Shown piece after piece: positions 6,174-6,383 of a stretch of DNA of 6,383 nt. A program made the translations under genes and the position numbers. The notes under the pieces are model-generated. The model searched no databases and was not told the origin of the DNA. It saw only the letters and a program-made list of their open reading frames with translations. Source of the stretch: Glaciimonas sp. (GTDB lineage: Bacteria; Pseudomonadota; Gammaproteobacteria; Burkholderiales; Burkholderiaceae); the NCBI GenBank assembly GCA_014377145.1, contig JACMQE010000087.1, forward strand, positions 1-6,383, written 5' to 3'. Numbering within the stretch: position 1 is the first letter of the stretch; every line of letters starts with the position of its first letter.

Positions 6174-6383
6174 ACAGTAAACTATTCCAGTTTTGCAATG
6201 GTGTTTGGGATAAATTCATACAAGGTGTTTCGCCGAAATGCGGTGCGCCAATCAACTCACCCTTCAAATCATACGTCCAGCGATGCAGGGGGCAGACAAT
6301 GTTGCGCGCGTTACCAAGGCCGTCTAGCATTTTGGCTTGAAGATGGCGACAGACGTTCAAAACTAGCACGATCCCTTCGCGAT
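6166..6383 (-). pseudogene. Rieske [2Fe-2S] oxygenase alpha-subunit-like gene, truncated after the Rieske domain; 5' end off window
   Basis: The frame enters from the right edge (REGIVLVLNVCRH) and encodes about 71 visible residues. It carries the Rieske cluster ligands: Cys-x-His in NVCRH, then 16 residues later Cys-x-x-His in VCPLHRWTYD. GAPHFGETPCMNL and PLQNWNSLLFE follow, as in Rieske-type aromatic ring-hydroxylating oxygenases. In that family about 200-250 further residues with the mononuclear iron site follow LLFE; here TAA at 6166-6168 comes directly after it. The stop overlaps the first codons of the sulfurtransferase remnant in another frame (gagTAA against TTG AGT AAA), so the C-terminal catalytic domain was probably lost by deletion at this point. 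The remaining piece could in principle fold as a Rieske ferredoxin-like domain, but deletion is the simpler explanation. Its N-terminus lies beyond base 6383. Confidence 0.75.

Overview
The window looks like an ordinary chromosomal segment of a betaproteobacterium, most likely Burkholderiales and perhaps Oxalobacteraceae (Herminiimonas-like). This placement rests on remembered protein similarity and on the gene set: thrB, a DUF2782 protein, a LOG-family gene, polA, a Tat-exported dienelactone hydrolase, a sulfurtransferase and a Rieske oxygenase. No database search was run. Base composition looks moderate, with AT-rich gaps between genes. No tRNA, rRNA, CRISPR array, phage module or defence system is visible.

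Layout, left to right. Minus strand: the 5' two thirds of homoserine kinase thrB (1-599, running off the left edge). A 255-base gap follows, holding a strong stem-loop and a 111-base element bounded by inverted repeats. Next comes an exported DUF2782 protein (855-1316), then an AT-rich gap with three palindromes, then a LOG-family gene broken by two frameshifts and one nonsense codon (1543 to about 2289). Plus strand: a full-length, motif-complete DNA polymerase I (2290-5106), then a dienelactone hydrolase reduced to its Tat signal and the first mature residues (about 5221-5439). Minus strand again: a 3-mercaptopyruvate sulfurtransferase-type gene with three single-base frameshifts and a lost C-terminus (5424-6173), overlapped by a Rieske oxygenase fragment that stops just after the Rieske domain (6166-6383).

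The main story is local gene decay around one gene that is clearly under selection. polA keeps all nuclease and polymerase residues, and the DUF2782 gene is open. Four accessory or housekeeping genes (LOG, dienelactone hydrolase, sulfurtransferase, Rieske oxygenase) are pseudogenes. Two apparent deletion junctions, near 5424 and near 6168, have pulled the remnants together. thrB is open in the part shown but carries unusual substitutions at positions normally conserved. This pattern suits a genome in an early or middle stage of reduction, such as a host-restricted symbiont; the lifestyle is inference. No new multi-gene system was found. The points most worth a second look are the deletion junctions, the odd thrB residues, the small inverted-repeat element and the lack of room for a polA promoter outside the decayed LOG gene.
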